Of a stretch of 64,000 nucleotides of DNA, positions 31,468-43,310 are shown one piece after another. The notes beneath the pieces were generated by a model. It had not been told where the DNA came from. It searched no databases and was given only the letters and a program-made list of their open reading frames with translations. Source of the DNA: Xenopus tropicalis (lineage: Eukaryota; Chordata; Amphibia; Anura; Pipidae). Location of the stretch: positions 202,294,713-202,358,712 of the forward strand of contig NC_030677.2 of the NCBI RefSeq assembly GCF_000004195.4, written 5' to 3'. Numbering within the stretch: the stretch's first letter is position 1; every line of letters begins with the position of its first letter. Made by a program: the position numbers and the translations under genes.

Positions 31468-33179
31468 GTAATTTGGATCTCCATACCTTCTGTCTGCTAA
31501 AAATAATTTAAACCTTATATTAAACCAAAAGAATTGTTCTGCCCCCAATAAGGGGTAATTATATCTTAGTTGGGATCAAGTACAGGTACTGTTTTATTAT
31601 TACAGAGAAAAGGGAATCATTTAACCATTAAATAAACCCAATAGGGCTGTTCTGCCCCCAATAAGGGGTAATTATATCTTAGTTGGGATCAAGTACAGGT
31701 ACTGTTTTATTATTACAGAGAAAAGGGAATCATTTAACCATTAAATAAACCCAATAGGGCTGTTCTGCCCCCAATAAGGGGTAATTATATCTTAGTTGGG
31801 ATCAAGTACAGGTACTGTTTTATTATTACAGAGAAAAGGGAATCATTTAACCATGAAATAAACCCAATAGGGTTGTTCTGCCCCAATAAGGGGTAATTAT
31901 ATCTTAGTTGGGATCAAGTACAGGTACTGTTTTATTATTACAGAGAAAAGGGAATCATTTAACCATGAAATAAACCCAATAGGGTTGTTCTGCCCCAATA
32001 AGGGGTAATTATATCTTAGTTGGGATCAAGTACAGGTACTGTTTTATTATTACAGAGAAAAGGGAATCATTTAACCATGAAATAAACCCAATAGGGCTGT
32101 TCTGCCCCAATAAGGGGTAATTATATCTTAGTTGGGATCAAGTACAGGTACTGTTTTATTATTACAGAGAAAAGGGAATCATTTAACCATGAAATAAACC
32201 CAATAGGGCTGTTCTGCCCCCAATAAGGGGTAATTATATCTTAGTTGGGATCAAGTACAGGTACTGTTTTATTATTACAGAGAAAAGGGAATCATTTAAC
32301 CATTAAATAAACCCAATAGGGCTGTTCTGCCCCCAATAAGGGGTAATTATATCTTAGTTGGGATCAAGTACAGGTACTGTTTTATTATTACAGAGAAAAG
32401 GGAATCATTTAACCATGAAATAAACCCAATAGGGCTGTTCTGCCCCAATAAGGGGTAATTATATCTTAGTTGGGATCAAGTACAGGTACTGTTTTATTAT
32501 TACAGAGAAAAGGGAATCATTTAACCATTAAATAAACCCAATAGGGCTGTTCTGCCCCAATAAGGGGTAATTATATCTTAGTTGGGATCAAGTACAGGTA
32601 CTGTTTTATTATTACAGAGAAAAGGGAATCATTTAACCATTAAATAAACCCAATAGGGCTGTTCTGCCCCCAATAAGGGGTAATTATATCTTAGTTGGGA
32701 TCAAGTACAGGTACTGTTTTATTATTACAGAGAAAAGGGAATCATTTAACCATTAAATAAACCCAATAGGGCTGTTCTGCCCCCAATAAGGGGTAATTAT
32801 ATCTTAGTTGGGATCAAGTACAGGTACTGTTTTATTATTACAGAGAAAAGGGAATCATTTAACCATTAAATAAACCCAATAGGGCTGTTCTGCCCCCAAT
32901 AAGGGGTAATTATATCTTAGTTGGGATCAAGTACAGGTACTGTTTTATTATTACAGAGAAAAGGGAATCATTTAACCATGAAATAAACCCAATAGGGCTG
33001 TTCTGCCCCCAATAAGGGGTAATTATATCTTAGTTGGGATCAAGTACAGGTACTGTTTTATTATTCCAGAGAAAGAGAAAATAATTTGTAAAAATGTTAA
33101 TTATATGATTAAAATCGTGACTTTTCCGTAATTCAATGCTTTCTGGATAATGGGTTTCCGGATAACAGAGCCTATACCT
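31468..33179 (+). mobile_element. satellite-bearing MITE, copy 4 (14 units)
   Basis: The left arm survives from gtaatttggatctccatacc. About 14 units fill 31541-33075. The right arm runs through 'tttctggataatgggtttcc' and ends gcctatacct. This is the largest array in the window. Units differ by single bases; the two at about 31870 and 31985 share the rare 'agggttgttctg' variant and are neighbours, as expected for local amplification. Confidence 0.9.
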
Positions 33180-33619
33180 ATATATGTATGTCTTGTAGCA
33201 GCCTGCCCTGTACGGGGTAGCAAGATATATATTTTGAAAGTGAAACCCAAGGAGTGTTTACTTATTTCCATTGTAACATTCAAGCTCGCGCTGGCCTCTT
33301 AATCACATCGATACGATGAAATCTAACACAATCAGTAAATAATCACGGTTTTCAAACAATCAAAATAAAAAGGGATTTAGAGCACTGAGAACAAGAGATT
33401 AAATATGATTTAGTGTGTGTAAGTCAGAGAATACGCAGGCTCCGGGCATTAATGGGCTTCTCTCTGGGCCAGCTGCCAGCCCACAACTACATTTACTAAA
33501 TGAATCATCAGTACATATTAATATGATTATTTTGATTGCCCTTTGCTGTATTTTACTACCAAATAGTTTTTATTTCTGGGCTAGTCGAGTGACAAACGTC
33601 AGTTTAATGGGCCTTCATT
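33180..33619. other. low-repeat block, candidate conserved non-coding DNA
   Basis: 33280-33560 has no repeat signature and no coding signal, with AT-rich homeodomain-like motifs. A guess from appearance. Confidence 0.3.
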
Positions 33620-33870
33620 TAAAGTGAACCTGCCACTTCTAATGAAGCTCTATCTGTGCAATCTTCATTCTACCAGATGTGCAGTTTAAGAAGAGATTAA
33701 GAAGCTTAATTTCACCCCCCCCCCCCCTGTTCCAAAGCAGATGTCTCCTCCCTTACTCTCAGGGTAACATATTCTGTAAATAAAAGCTGAGCGGGGGTTG
33801 CCCTGAGTAAGGGGGGGGGGCTCACAGGGCTCCGTATATCCAGCTCTGATGGGACCCTGTCACATACATT
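33620..33870. mobile_element. possible T2-like MITE remnant with poly(C) and poly(G) tracts
   Basis: Starts tttaaagtgaacctgccac, reminiscent of TTAAAGG-type ends. The internal inverted pair 'cttactctcagggtaac'/'gttgccctgagtaag' is flanked by C14 at about 33714 and G10 at about 33811. The right end is unclear. Confidence 0.4.
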
Positions 33871-33913
33871 TAGTACAAAGGATAAATTTGTATGTAAATA
33901 TATATAATACATA

Positions 33914-34130
33914 GGGGTGGATTTATCAAACTGTTTGTTTAGAGCTTAATACATAAACACCCACGTTCTATTCATTCCTATGGGATTTTTAAAAGCATAT
34001 TTATCAATGGGTGAAAGTTAGAATTCACCCATTGATAAATACATGTATTAAAATCCCATAGGAATGAATATGCTGTTGGTGAGTTTTTATGTATTAAGCT
34101 CTAAACTCACATTCTGATAAATTCGCCCCA
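33914..34130. mobile_element. fold-back MITE 1 of a cluster of three
   Basis: Nearly palindromic over its whole length: 'ggggtggatttatcaaa' against 'tgataaattcgcccca', and 'attcattcctatgggatttt' against 'aaaatcccataggaatgaat'. Confidence 0.85.
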
Positions 34131-34530
34131 TAATGTACAATCAGCCTCGGACACAGTAGTTAAACAGTTCCGGGAATTCAAAAACAAAAGCGCAAACTCA
34201 CAGTTTGACGTAGAACATAAACTTAAATAAAACTCAAAAACACAATATGCAATTATTTCGGAAAACCATGAAAAAACAACGAGAACGTTGTAAAATCATA
34301 TTCCACCCTTCTGTTTTACCGGATCCACCAAATTTCGAATAATTCTTGAAAACACAAATTAAAAAATAGCAAGAAATTAGAAGATTCACCTCCACAAAGT
34401 GTTTTATTTGTGATAATAAATATAAAATATCCAATTTTTTAAAACTGGAATCTAAATTTGCTGTTTTGGCCACAAAAACCTCGACAGTGGTAAAAAAGGC
34501 GAATTTGAACTTTGTTAAATCTGTCCCTTA

Positions 34531-34701
34531 GGGGGTATATTTATCATGCTGTGCAAAAAGTGGAGTGAAACATTACCAGTGATGTTGCTCACAGCAGCCA
34601 ATCAGATGCTTTGCTTTGGTTTGCTAACTGTTGAAATCTAATTGCTGATTGGTTGCCCTAGGAAATATCACTCCACTTTTTACACAGCATGATATACCCC
34701 C
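34531..34701. mobile_element. fold-back MITE 2 (TA-flanked)
   Basis: Ends gggggtatatttatcatgct and agcatgatatacccc; TA adjoins on both sides. The internal 'cagccaatcagatgctttgc' and 'attgctgattggttgc' also pair. Related 'caatcag' blocks occur at 36600-36720, 55440-55510 and 56135-56205. Confidence 0.88.
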
Positions 34702-34704
34702 TAA

Positions 34705-35114
34705 GGCTGATGCCACATGTGGTGTTTTTATGCTGCGTATTTTCTCAGCCTAAAAACGCCGGCACAAGCCACACAGCCCCTGACTATGGCGTTTTTCAGC
34801 CTATTACTGGTGATGTAGCAAATCCCGTTTCCATGGTGCTAATAGTGCGAAATAGTAAAAAACGCTGCGTATTTCCGCAAGGTCTGGCAGCTGCCTTTGT
34901 GTATACATAGGAATAACTTGCTGTGCAAATAACGGCGTATTTCAGCCAACGCTTGAAAAATCTGTGGTAAGGCGTTTTCTAGCGTATTTACGCATTGTGT
35001 GGTTTGCTTCGCGTCTTTTCAAGTTATTTCTATGGATGATGATATTGGGCGTTTTTCAGCCGCCGAGAGAATTAGAAAATACGCAGCATAAAAACGCCAC
35101 GTGTGGCATCAGCC
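34705..35114. mobile_element. fold-back MITE 3, abutting MITE 2
   Basis: Ends ggctgatgccacatgtggtg and cacgtgtggcatcagcc, with about 45 bp of near-perfect terminal inversion (…tttttatgctgcgtatttt). It begins 3 bases after MITE 2, so one inserted at the edge of the other. Confidence 0.88.
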
Positions 35115-35191
35115 TTAGTATTGCTTTGATTCTATGAACATTTGGATGGCTACTTAAGGTGCCAAAAGATTTGTCGTACAAATGCTGCACA

Positions 35192-35470
35192 CAGTGATGA
35201 GCAAAACTTTTCGGCAGGCACGGATTCACTGCAAATGTCTGCGTTTCGCCATTGGTGGGGGTTTTTGTGAAATGGCTGCAAAAATTTGCAGCTGAAAAAA
35301 TTCACTGTGTGGCAAAAAAAAAAAGTTGCACATCAAAAGAAGTCACGGCGTTCAAAAAAATTGCACAGGTAAAAAAATTGTGTGCGTCAAAAAAAAAAAG
35401 GGTTGCGAATGTCAAAAAAGTTGCCACATTTCGCAAATTTTTTGCCGTCATATTCGCTAAACTGATTTTG
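35192..35470 (+). mobile_element. MITE family D, copy with eroded right end
   Basis: agtgatgagcaaaacttttc, 'gcgtttcgccattggtggg' and an array of 'gtcaaaaaaa' motifs. Confidence 0.6.
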
Positions 35471-35790
35471 CAAATTGCGCATTTATATTCGTAAGGCGAA
35501 AATCTGCAATAAATCCCAATAAACACGCACAGAGGCACATTTTTGTGCGCAATTCACATTCTACTGAGATTTGCCAAAAACGGAAAGACAGGCGCAAACA
35601 ATGATTTGCAAAAAAAAAATATGCACTGTGCAAACTTTGCACCATTCACCATTTTTTCCCAGAATTCCAGTATAATTCGTGGCATACCATGACTTCTGTG
35701 CAAAGCATTATTATGGATGCAAAGGTGCTGCTCTGCCAAATCACTTGTAAATTGCAATGGACACAATATGCCAGGGCTCCCCAATCTTTC
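35471..35790. other. no recognised feature
   Basis: Nothing recognised between MITE D and MITE A. Confidence 0.4.
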
Positions 35791-35792
35791 TT

Positions 35793-36107
35793 AAGGTCCC
35801 CATACACAGGCCGATTATAGCTGCTGATATGGGTTCCTTGGACAGATTCGGCAGCTAATCGGCCCGCGTATGGGCAGAACCAAGCGGCCTGGCCGACCGA
35901 TATCTGGCCTGAAATTGGCCAGATCTCGATCGGCCAGGTTAGAAAATCCAGTCGGATCGGGGACCGCAACGGCTCGTTGATGCGGTCCCCGAACCGACTG
36001 CCCCATGGCCGCAAATATAATCCAATAATCGGATTTTTTTTTTTTTAAGCTACTTGCTACCCGATATCGCCCATCCGTAGGTGGGATGTTATAGTGTATG
36101 GGGACCC
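35793..36107 (+). mobile_element. MITE family A copy
   Basis: From aaggtccccatacacaggcc to gtgtatggggaccctta, with 'gatcggggaccgcaacggct' inside and a poly(T) insertion near 36030. Confidence 0.8.
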
Positions 36108-36395
36108 TTACTCGTGAGCCACAGTCAAATGTAAAAAGACTTGGGGAGCAACACAAGCACCATAAAAGTTCATGGAGGAGCCAAATAAGGGCTGTGATTG
36201 GCTATTAGGGGCCTCTATGCACTCTATCAGCTTACAGGGGGCTTTATTTGGTAGGAAATCTTGTTTTTATTCAACCAAAACTTGCCCCCAAGTCAGGAAT
36301 TCAAAAATAACTCCCTGGTTTGGGGGCACTGAGAGCAACACCCAAGGGGTTGGGGAGCAACATGTTGCCCCTGAGCCACTGGTTGGGGATCACTG
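36108..36395 (+). mobile_element. hAT-like repeat B copy fused to MITE A
   Basis: 'gtgagccacagtcaaatgta' to 'ggttggggatcactg'. Its left terminus is missing at the junction. Confidence 0.7.
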
Positions 36396-37700
36396 CAATA
36401 CGCCATGTCTATAGGGCTCATGTACATCAGCAAGTAGCGTGTAAAATCAGTTTCATTAAAGGTATTTGCCTCACAATGCACTCCTTGCACTTCCGTATAG
36501 TTGCAGTGGGCAACGTTCACTTCTTCCTGCCCTCCATACCGAATCATGTGCCCTTTTGCGTTAGAATGGCATCCCTTTTGACACAGTTGGTGTCATTTAT
36601 TGAAACTTTGTACCTGGGCGGTAACCTATGGCAACCAATCAGATGTTTGCTTTCATTGTTCTTCCTGCAACTGGCTAAATATAAATCTAATCTCAGATTG
36701 GCTGCTATGTGTTACAGCCCAGGTGCAAATTTGCCCAGCGTTGAGTGAGCCCGACTTACTTAATAATAGCATAAGCATTTAATTAATCAAAACGGGTTGG
36801 GTGAGCACAGTGGAGATGCCCCAAGTTGTTAGGAACATGTATCAACGTGGCATCAACACTCAGTTTTAGCCCCATTGTGGTACCATTGTAAATAAAGATT
36901 TTTATGCTGCCAGAAGGTTCAGTTCTTGTTGGGAGGAGTTTGGTTCCTGGTAAACATGTGACTAGTAGTGTTGCCCCCCAATGGCCAAACAGAACAGTTT
37001 ACATTGGTTGATGATACCGTTGGAGAATGTCGCCCCCGTAGGCCTGTTGATGAGTATTGAGGGTACGTTGCAGTTCCACACAGGGCTTTATACTGACATT
37101 CGTAATTACTGGATATTTCTTTAGATGGGAGGAGGTAGAAAACATGTTGGAAAGGTTCATGTTAGAAATATTCAACCCATTGTCATTTTATCTATTAAGT
37201 TTATCTGTTTATTTATTGCCCTATAGGCTTGCCAGACTGCCAGATATAGGCTCTCCTCCAATTCCCACAATGCCTTCTGCCCTGTTTTTCTCCTTGTTCT
37301 CAGATCTATTCATCACAAAACATGCAAGGCATTGTGGGACTTGGAGTCTTTGCTGGAGGACTGACTACTGATACAATGGCACTTGTAGTAATAGGGGAGG
37401 TCACTGGTGGTCATTGCAAAGGACGAATACAGATTTCAATAGCGTTTCTGATATTAACATTTTTAACCAATGTACATTATAACGTTGCTTAAAGTTTTAT
37501 TTTCTTTCATTATACAGCAAAGTGCTGGGTTTGTTCAGTCTTTGGGAGATTGTATTAGCCCCACCTGCTCTACAGTCAAAGTTAAGATGTTGCATTCTGG
37601 ATAATACATCAGACTTGTTGAGGTTGTTCCATCAAAGTCTGAATTTTGATATTCTGATCCCTCAGCGGAAAGATACTTAGTAAATTATGCACATATCCCC
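36396..37700. other. mostly unassigned; MITE-like palindrome 36590-36735
   Basis: 36590-36735 has 'caaccaatcagatgtttgct' and 'atctcagattggctgctatg', related to fold-back MITE 2. The rest has no recognised feature. Confidence 0.4.
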
Positions 37701-39004
37701 AGTGAAGGGCTGAAGTGCAGCAGCAGATTGATTGGTCACGGCAAGGAAATGAGGAGAAGACAACCCATCTTGGGGCAGACAGTTGAGCTGATAAATGAAG
37801 ATCCTCACTTCACTTGATTTGTTTAAATGGCTCAGCGTGGATCCATTCCCAAGCCGTACATAACTATTTAGTATTCCGAGAACTCCGGCTTCACGCTGAA
37901 ATTTCTAGAAGTAAAGTCTTACACAATGGCTCTGTCTCTTGCATCCCAATGTCTCCCCGGCCGGAGCAGCGACAGATATTCTGCTTCTGATGGAGAAAGC
38001 CATATCAATAGAACCTGATGGCAAAATCCCATTCTAGTGTTTACCGCCGGCGCCGGAGAATGTGCATAAATCGACCTGACAACCGAGATTAAAAAATGCT
38101 AATTCCCCCCTTAATCACTAGAATATTTATTATCTCCAGTGTGTGAAAATTAGCAACGTGTTGACATGCTTTTCATTCGGAGGAACGTATCGGCATTAGA
38201 GGGAAACAAGGCAGATATTCCGTGGGGCAGAAAATGAGAGAGAAAGAGAGAATGGAGCATTGTGCATGCAGTAACATCCCTCCTCGTGCCTCTGGGGATT
38301 GCAAAGCAGTCAGAAATCTCTGGATACTTGGCGAGGGATGCGCAGATTTCCAAATGCTGCAAAACACTTGATGAAACCCAAGAAGAAGGGAGGAAATTAT
38401 TGCATTAAAAATTTAAGCTCAAATCCTAATCTGGGCACATTTGACTTTGCCAATGTCACAGACTGACACTTCCCTCCTCTTCATCCCCTTTGTGTTTGTA
38501 ACCGAGGGACAAAGACAATGAAATCGCAATCATTCCGCCCGGCGCTTAATGTCTTTCTACTTTGTGCCTTATTGGGTGTTTGCCTGCCAGGTTGCCTAAT
38601 TACACACGGAATGGCAAATACCCACAAACTCACCCACCAAAATGTGAAATTTAACAACTCTTTATTGTTTGTTTTTGTCTGTTCGCTGGCAATGGGTAAA
38701 TGAAATAACTCAAAATACATAAGAGGTATATGTTTTTTAATGGCAGAACATTTAACGTTCATGATAAAATGTAAGAACCAGAAAATTGTGTTCCTATGTG
38801 TGTTTGTTTATATCTCTATATTAATGTGTCACATCTTCCAATTACACTGGAAAGTCCTTGTTTGTGTTCCAGAAAACGGGCAACATTTGCCTGAATGCAG
38901 GCAGAATATGGTAAATGGATGGAGCAGAAGGATATTTCTTGATATGGTCAAACATGTGCCGGCTTTCCAATCAATAATATCAAAGCAGATGCTTATTTTT
39001 GAAT
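37701..39004. other. low-repeat block, candidate conserved non-coding DNA at 37780-38550
   Basis: No repeat family, no frame with domain similarity, balanced composition. The class is a guess. Confidence 0.3.
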
Positions 39005-39192
39005 TATTGGCAAGTTTTGGTTTGTACTGCCAAACAGAGCCTTCTGTAGGCTGCCAGTCCATATAGGGGCTACCAAATAGCCAATCACAGCCCTTATTTG
39101 ACACCACAGAAACATTTTTCCTGCTTGTGTAGCTCCCCATTTCTTTTAACATATGAATGTGGCTCATGGGTAAAACATTTTGGGGACCCCTG
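39005..39192 (-). mobile_element. hAT-like repeat B fragment
   Basis: 'aggctgccagtccatatagg' to 'ttttggggacccctg'. The other end is missing. Confidence 0.65.
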
Positions 39193-39659
39193 GAGTAGAC
39201 CATTGCCACTCTCACTGTTGGCAGAGTCCTCACTGGAAGGTCCTAGAGGAAAGGTGTTCTTGCTGAACTGTAAGTTAGGTGCTATAATAGTGAGAAGAAA
39301 TGAGTGCCAGTAAAACTTAGCCATAACTGATTCAGCAGGATACAAGGGCACATTTACATGCTTAAGTGCAGTGTTGTCAATATGGCATAATTGGGTGGAA
39401 GTCCAGCTGCCATTGGGTGGTGTCTAGCGTGCAAATGGCATCTGTGCTCTATAGTTTAGGCACAAGTGCGCTGTGCCTATTGACGCTAGGTACAAAGGGA
39501 ACTCTGGAGCTACCATATGGTCAGAAGGTGGCGGTGCCATGGTGCCCCTGCTTTGATAGGCACAAAAGTACCATAGTCGTAATGGAAGGCAGAAAGGGCT
39601 TAGCGGCACTATATGGAAGTGCAAGGAGCAAAGTGGTTTATGTGGAACTGACTGTGGGG
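39193..39659. other. no recognised feature
   Basis: The 111-residue frame at 39366 runs into the CR1 boundary and has no domain. Confidence 0.4.
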
Positions 39660-39664
39660 AAATT

Positions 39665-40900
39665 GTGGGGACTGCAACAGCAATCCGGAAGGCAAAGATA
39701 GAAAATGAGGAGCGCATCGCGGCCGAGGCCAAGACTAACCCCAAAAAGTTTTTTAAGTATATTAATAGTAAAAAGATGCAGGTTGAGGGTGTGGCCCCAT
39801 TGAGTTATAATAACAATATGGTTACAGCGGATACAGAAAAGGCAGATGTGCTTAACCAGTTCTTTTCTTCTGTGTATACAGTAGAGGAGCCAGTGGGCCA
39901 AGTCCCACCCAATAGCTTCACTGTTGCCTCAGCTCCAACTACACAGTGGTTGGCACAGGATATGGTGCTTAAAGGGTTACACACGATAAATGTAAACAAG
40001 GCACCTGGGCCAGATGGAATACACCCTCGGGTACTGAGAGAGCTAGGGGCAGAATTGCAGTGGCCCTTGTTTCTGATATTCTCAGACTCTCTTTCATCAG
40101 GTATGGTACCTAGTGATTGGAAGAAGGCGAATGTCACTCCCATATTTAAAAAGGGAATAAGATCTCAGCCTGGCAATTATAGGCCTGTAAGTTTGACATC
40201 CGTGGTGGGCAAGTTATTTGAAGGCTTGTTAAGGGATCACATTCAAAATTATGTAGTGGAGAATGGCATTATGAGCAGTAATCAGCATGGCTTTATGAAG
40301 GACAGGTCATGTCAGACCAATTTAATTGCTTTTTATGATGAGGTAAGTAAGAAGCTGGACAGTGGGGATGCAGTAGATATAATCTATTTGGATTTTGCCA
40401 AAGCATTTGATACCGTTCCCCACAAACGACTGCTTTCTAAGCTAAGGTCTATTGGTCTTAGTGAAGTCGTTTGCACATGGATAGAAAACTGGCTACAGGA
40501 TCGGGTACAGAGGGTGGTTGTTAATGGCACATTCTCTACTTGGAGTAAGGTTCTCAGTGGGGTCCCTCAGGGTTCTGTACTGGGTCCACTTTTGTTTAAT
40601 TTGTTCATAAATGACTTAGGGGAGGGTATTATGAGTAATGTATCAGTGTTTGCAGATGACACAAAACTCTGCAGACCAGTCAATTCTATCCAGGATGTGA
40701 CATCCCTGCAGCAGGATCTTGACCAACTGGCAATCTGGGCAGCTAAGTGGCAGATGAGATTTAATGTGGATAAATGTAAGGTCATGCACCTGGGATGTAA
40801 AAATATGCAAGCCCCGTATAACCTTAATGGGACTGCACTAGGCAAATCCATAATGGAGAAGGATCTTGGAGTCCTTGTAGATAATAAAACTTGGCTGTAG
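39665..40900 (+). CDS. CR1 ORF2 reverse transcriptase, first segment
   Basis: 411 residues without an initiator Met (truncated at the 5' side). Motifs in order: NKAPGPDGIHP at 111-121, NYRPVSLTS at 171-179, YLDFAKAFDTVPH at 241-253 (catalytic Asp), SGVPQGSVLGPLLFN at 298-312 and FADDTKL at 329-335 (catalytic Asp pair). The spacing is normal for non-LTR reverse transcriptase. An extra A in the run at about 40886-40889 shifts the frame, so the protein ends at TWL followed by TAG. All RT catalytic motifs are intact, which indicates a young copy. Confidence 0.92.
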   Translation: MGTATAIRKAKIENEERIAAEAKTNPKKFFKYINSKKMQVEGVAPLSYNNNMVTADTEKADVLNQFFSSVYTVEEPVGQVPPNSFTVASAPTTQWLAQDMVLKGLHTINVNKAPGPDGIHPRVLRELGAELQWPLFLIFSDSLSSGMVPSDWKKANVTPIFKKGIRSQPGNYRPVSLTSVVGKLFEGLLRDHIQNYVVENGIMSSNQHGFMKDRSCQTNLIAFYDEVSKKLDSGDAVDIIYLDFAKAFDTVPHKRLLSKLRSIGLSEVVCTWIENWLQDRVQRVVVNGTFSTWSKVLSGVPQGSVLGPLLFNLFINDLGEGIMSNVSVFADDTKLCRPVNSIQDVTSLQQDLDQLAIWAAKWQMRFNVDKCKVMHLGCKNMQAPYNLNGTALGKSIMEKDLGVLVDNKTWL

Positions 40901-41471
40901 CAAGCAATGCCAGGCAGCAGCTGCAAGGGCAAACAAGGTTCTGAGCTGTATTAAAAGGGGTATAGATTCACGGGAGGAGGGGGTTATTCTTCCCCTTTAC
41001 AGAGCACTGGTAAGGCCCCATCTAGAATATGCTGTTCAGTTTTGGTCTCCAGTGCTCAAACGGGACATTATTGAGCTAGAGAGGGTCCAGAGAAGGGCAA
41101 CTAAGCTGGTAAAGGGTATGGAAAGTCTCGGTTATGAAGAAAGACTGGCCAAGTTGGGTCTGTTTACACTGGAGAAGAGGCGCTTAAGAGGTGACATGAT
41201 AACTATGTATAAATATATAAAGGGATCATATAATAACCTCTCTAATGTTTTATTTACCAGTAGGTCCTTCCAACGGACACGAGGGCACCCACTCCGTTTA
41301 GAAGAAGGGAGGTTCCATTTAAATATTCGGAAAGGATTTTTTACAGTGAGAGCTGTGAGGTTGTGGAATTCCCTCCCCGAATCAGTCGTGCTGGCTGATA
41401 CATTATATAGCTTTAAGAAGGGGCTGGATGGATTCTTAGCAAGTGAGGGAATACACGGTTATGGGAGATAG
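40890..41471 (+). pseudogene. CR1 ORF2 C-terminal part, out of frame with the first segment
   Basis: In the +1 frame the text continues from CSKQCQAAAARANKVL to the stop at 41469-41471. It includes RPHLEYAVQFWSPVL, ERVQRRATKLV, RGDMITMYKYIKG and RAVRLWNSLPESVV, the C-terminal signature seen in CR1-type proteins. Only the single-base shift near 40887 separates the two frames. I treat it as one broken gene. Confidence 0.9.
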
Positions 41472-41930
41472 CTCTCAGTACAAGTGAGGGAAAGGGGAGG
41501 GAGATAGCCCAGACAGGAGGGAATACAGGGGTAGGGGAGATAGCTCTCAAGTAACAAGTGAGGGAATACAGGGTAGGGGAGATAGCTCTCAGTACAAGTG
41601 AGGGAATACAGGGGTAGGGGGATAGCTCTCAGTACAAGTGAGGGAATACAGGGGTATGGGGGATAGCTCTCAGTACAAGTGAGGGAATACAGGGGTATGG
41701 GAGATAGCTCTCAGTACAAGTGAGGGAATACAGGGGTAGGGGGGATAGCTCTCAGTACAAGTGAGGGAATACAGGGGTATGGGAGATAGCTCTCAGTACA
41801 AGTGAGGGAATACAGGGGTAGGGGGATAGCTCTCAGTACAAGTGAGGGAATACAGGGGTAGGGGGGATAGCTCTCAGTACAAGTGAGGGAATACAGGGTT
41901 ATGGGAGATAGCTCTTAGTACAAGTTGATA
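41465..41930 (+). repeat. minisatellite in the CR1 3' region, ~40-44-bp units, about 10 copies
   Basis: Repeats of 'agctctcagtacaagtgagg' and 'gaatacaggggtagggg' (variants ggtatggg). The first unit overlaps the end of the reading frame ('agtgagggaatacacggtta'). Confidence 0.95.
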
Positions 41931-42126
41931 CAGGGACTGGTCCGATTGCCATCTTGGAGTCAGGAAGGAATTTTTTCCCCTCTGAGGCAAATTAGAGAGG
42001 CTTCAGATGGGGTTTTTTGCCTTCCTCTGGATCAACTTGTAGTTAGGCAGGTTAGGTATAGGCATTATGGTTGAACTTGATGGACGTATGTCTTTTTTCA
42101 ACCCAACTTACTATGTTACTATGTTA

Positions 42127-43094
42127 CTTGTGGATATAAATGAGCCCTAATATATCAGGCACATCAACGTTTAATGTCACCACGGGTGCTAACCCAAGTG
42201 TAACAGATATATTCAGCATTTCCCCGGGGGATGTATTCTACTCTGTACCCTACGGCACTGAAGTTCCTACTCAGGTGGGAGTTAGCTGGGGAATTCTAAC
42301 CCCTTTTTTGGTGGAACTTAGAACTACTTCTCTTCACTAGCCCTGACTAGCTGACACCCATGGGGGTATTATGTGTTAGTCTGTTATCTGCTAACTCTCA
42401 CTCATGGGCTCTCTGATATCCTTACTATATCCTTACTTCTCTATGGAATGCTTACTTTAGTCCAACCTCTTCTCTTCAGATATTGGGGTCTGCTTTCACC
42501 ACAAGCCCTCGTACAGGTCCAGAAAGAAGCTATGCACATGTTCCCTTTTATACACTAGGGACTGGTAAATTACCCTTGGCCCACTGGGGTGCACTTCTCT
42601 CCCAAAGGGCATAGGCTGCTGACTGAGGACTTTCTGAGCAGCAGGGGCAAATTAACCCAATGGGTCCCCTACATGTGTTTGAGTGGCTCTTATTGTATCT
42701 CTGTGTGACTGTGTCTATCTGTTAGCCCTAACATGTCAGTTTGTGTCTGCATGTATATGTGTGTGTGGCTGTGTCATGCTTGCGTGTTACACACGTATGT
42801 GTCAGTCAGTTGGCAATATTAATAGGAAGGTTACAGACCTAACCCTCCGTGCCGTTGAAGGCAGAGCAGATTGAGTTTGTTGTGCGGCCAGTATATCGTA
42901 TTGATTAGCACATTAGCTCAGACATGTAGTGCAGCTCTGCTAACATATTCATATTCATTTATCATATACTGTATGATCAAAACATAATTACCAATAAGAC
43001 ATTTTATTCTAAGGCAGACTGACAGGCTGATACAGCATAAGGACCTGCAAATGTGCCGCCCCATCACCAGCTCCGAGGGGGCACTAAATGTATG
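42127..43094. other. no recognised feature
   Basis: Short TG-rich stretch near 42720-42790; otherwise nothing. Confidence 0.4.
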
Positions 43095-43310
43095 TATGTA
43101 TTTATATCTTTATTTATAAAGTGCTACTTATGTACCCAGCGCTGTACAGTAGAATACATTAATACAAACAGGGGGTTATTATGATAATAGATAAATACAC
43201 AGTGTAACAATAAATACAAATAAATACAAGGTACAGTTGCAATAAGTTAGGAGTCAAAGACACAAGAGGATGGAGGTCCCTGCCCCGTAGAGCTTACAAT
43301 CTATATGGGA
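43095..43310 (+). repeat. dispersed repeat with 'gagcttacaatct' tail
   Basis: 'tataaagtgctacttatgta', 'cccagcgctgtacag' and the end 'ccccgtagagcttacaatct' are typical of an old vertebrate interspersed repeat, probably a LINE- or SINE-derived 3' end. A shorter piece occurs at 63125-63160. Confidence 0.55.

Larger units (their letters stand above)
39660..42126 (+). mobile_element. CR1-clade LINE, 5'-truncated
   Basis: Whole element: the ORF2 coding part (two frames, 39665-41471), a minisatellite in the 3' region (about 41465-41930) and a 3' tail containing 'ttgaacttgatggacgtatg' and tandem 'actatgtt'. Such tails with a short repeat instead of poly(A) are characteristic of CR1/L2-type LINEs. 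The N-terminal endonuclease is missing. Confidence 0.9.

Noticed and set aside
38829..39233. 134-residue minus-strand frame
   Set aside because: Mostly covered by hAT-like repeat B. The same peptide pieces appear at 1872 and 25202, confirming a repeat.
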